NCBI GenBank assembly: GCA_033182465.1
Contig: CP137318.1
Coordinates: forward strand, 2,852,001-2,916,000
Direction of reading: 5' to 3'
Source of the DNA: Sanghuangporus weigelae
Lineage: Eukaryota > Basidiomycota > Agaricomycetes > Hymenochaetales > Hymenochaetaceae
DNA: 64,000 bases
Below, one piece after another: positions 63,201 to 64,000 of the stretch (within the stretch, counting starts at the first letter, position 1; each line of letters begins with the position of its first letter). The notes under the pieces were generated by a model that saw only the letters and a program-made list of their open reading frames with translations, did no database searches and was not told the origin of the DNA. The position numbers were made by a program, and so were the translations under genes.

Positions 63201-64000
63201 TCACCACGAACGGTGACTCCTTGCAAATGAAGAAGTGTCAGCATCGTGCGAATCATACGATCGATTATACCGATGGTATCGCATTTCAGGTGCCGTCTGC
63301 CTGCTGTGCGAGCGCGGTGGTAATCGTGTCTGCGCCAGATATGAATTGCAGCGGGACAGCATGGGAGAAGGGATTGATGGTGAGACGTCGCCTGATAAAA
63401 TGCTATCCATCGATGAAGCGCCGTCATCATTATCATAGTGGTCGCCGTCGCGATTGCGATCACGATCACGATTCGAGCGGAACGTTCGCATAATGCTATT
63501 TCCATTTCGTCTTTGATACCCACGCGTTGACCGTGAATATCTTTCAAATGACGAGCGAGGACGGTGGTAACTCGGCCTTGGTGATGGATCACGTACGCAT
63601 CGGTCTGAAGGGGGCCGACTAAACCTTAGGTTATAGTCATAGTCGTGGTCGCACGGCCATTCGTACGTGCGTTCTCTGCGGATATCAGGACGTGGGATAT
63701 GACAGTGGCTCGAGGGAGGCACAGAATCTTCCCTCCGGAGACTAGAGTGTCGTGATGACGTCCTGCCATCATAACCGCAAAGTGCATCAATAGCCTTCTC
63801 AATATCAGGGTCATCAATCAAAGCCGGCTTTGAAGATTTTCCGCTTGAGATGGACGGTGCCTTGCTCCCTGAAGTGCGGATAGATGCGTTGCGCTGGACG
63901 TCGATGAGATGAGCGTTTCGAGCACGTTGAGCCGCAAGCGAACGCCGGTGAACAATGCAGAGCCCGAGAGATACAAGGACTGTAGCCCCGACAAGTGAGA
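63201..64000 (-). CDS. Single-pass membrane protein with a charged cytoplasmic tail (partial)
   Basis: The frame is open from the window edge to the stop, 266 codons; the 5' part lies outside. A membrane helix SLVGATVLVSLGLCIV is followed by a basic stop-transfer HRRSLAAQRARNAH. The remaining tail is Ser/Arg/Asp/Tyr-rich and probably disordered (SRPPSDRCVRDPSPRPSY, RSNRDRDRNRDGDHYDND). This layout (ectodomain outside, one helix, long disordered tail) is common for fungal wall-sensor-like proteins, but the ectodomain is not visible, so no function is proposed. Confidence 0.68.
   Translation of the reverse strand, partial: SLVGATVLVSLGLCIVHRRSLAAQRARNAHLIDVQRNASIRTSGSKAPSISSGKSSKPALIDDPDIEKAIDALCGYDGRTSSRHSSLRREDSVPPSSHCHIPRPDIRRERTYEWPCDHDYDYNLRFSRPPSDRCVRDPSPRPSYHRPRSSFERYSRSTRGYQRRNGNSIMRTFRSNRDRDRNRDGDHYDNDDGASSMDSILSGDVSPSIPSPMLSRCNSYLAQTRLPPRSHSRQTAPEMRYHRYNRSYDSHDADTSSFARSHRSW

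Overview
The window is nuclear DNA of a filamentous basidiomycete, most likely an Agaricomycete. Genes are dense, alternate freely between strands, and are broken by many 45-65 bp introns with GT..AG ends. The cytoplasmic dynein heavy chain lacks its tail, as in the split dynein genes known from Agaricomycetes, and one mobile-element protein belongs to a family I know only from Agaricomycete genomes. All exon structures were worked out by hand from splice signals, reading phase and family conservation; exon lengths were checked for phase.

Layout, left to right: doubtful cysteine-rich frames (1-1018); a DH-domain Rho GEF (+); an NBR1-type autophagy receptor with PB1, four ZZ fingers and an FW domain (-); RIB7 (-). 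A complete-looking 8.46 kb hAT DNA transposon (9274-17730) sits 26 bp upstream of the RIB7 start codon. It has 21-bp terminal inverted repeats, an 8-bp target duplication, a hAT transposase on the minus strand, and a second large gene on the plus strand from an unnamed multi-copy Agaricomycete family. Beyond it lie a broken histone H4 copy, a small secreted protein, COX subunit VIa, an acyl-protein thioesterase, the CCA-adding enzyme CCA1, nucleoporin NUP54/57 and a peroxisomal ABC half-transporter with 16 exons.

A 766-bp inverted-repeat element with 255-bp arms (30217-30982) separates the transporter from a NT5C-type HAD hydrolase. Then come a beta-carbonic anhydrase, a RINT1/TIP20 tethering protein, glucose-6-phosphate 1-epimerase, a glutathione S-transferase, a MED9-like protein and the 11 kb dynein motor gene. 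It is followed by Sm protein E, PEX10, MGR2 (with a 4-nt micro-exon), an uncharacterised protein with a PP1-docking-like motif, a Harbinger-type MITE (56397-56889), homoserine kinase THR1, a large disordered protein and a partial membrane-protein gene cut by the right edge.

Most genes are housekeeping and do not form one pathway; loose themes are peroxisomes (ABC transporter, PEX10), mitochondria (COX VIa, MGR2) and trafficking (RINT1, dynein, NBR1). The most unusual region is 9.2-18.5 kb, where a two-gene hAT element has separated RIB7 from its promoter side next to a decayed H4 gene.
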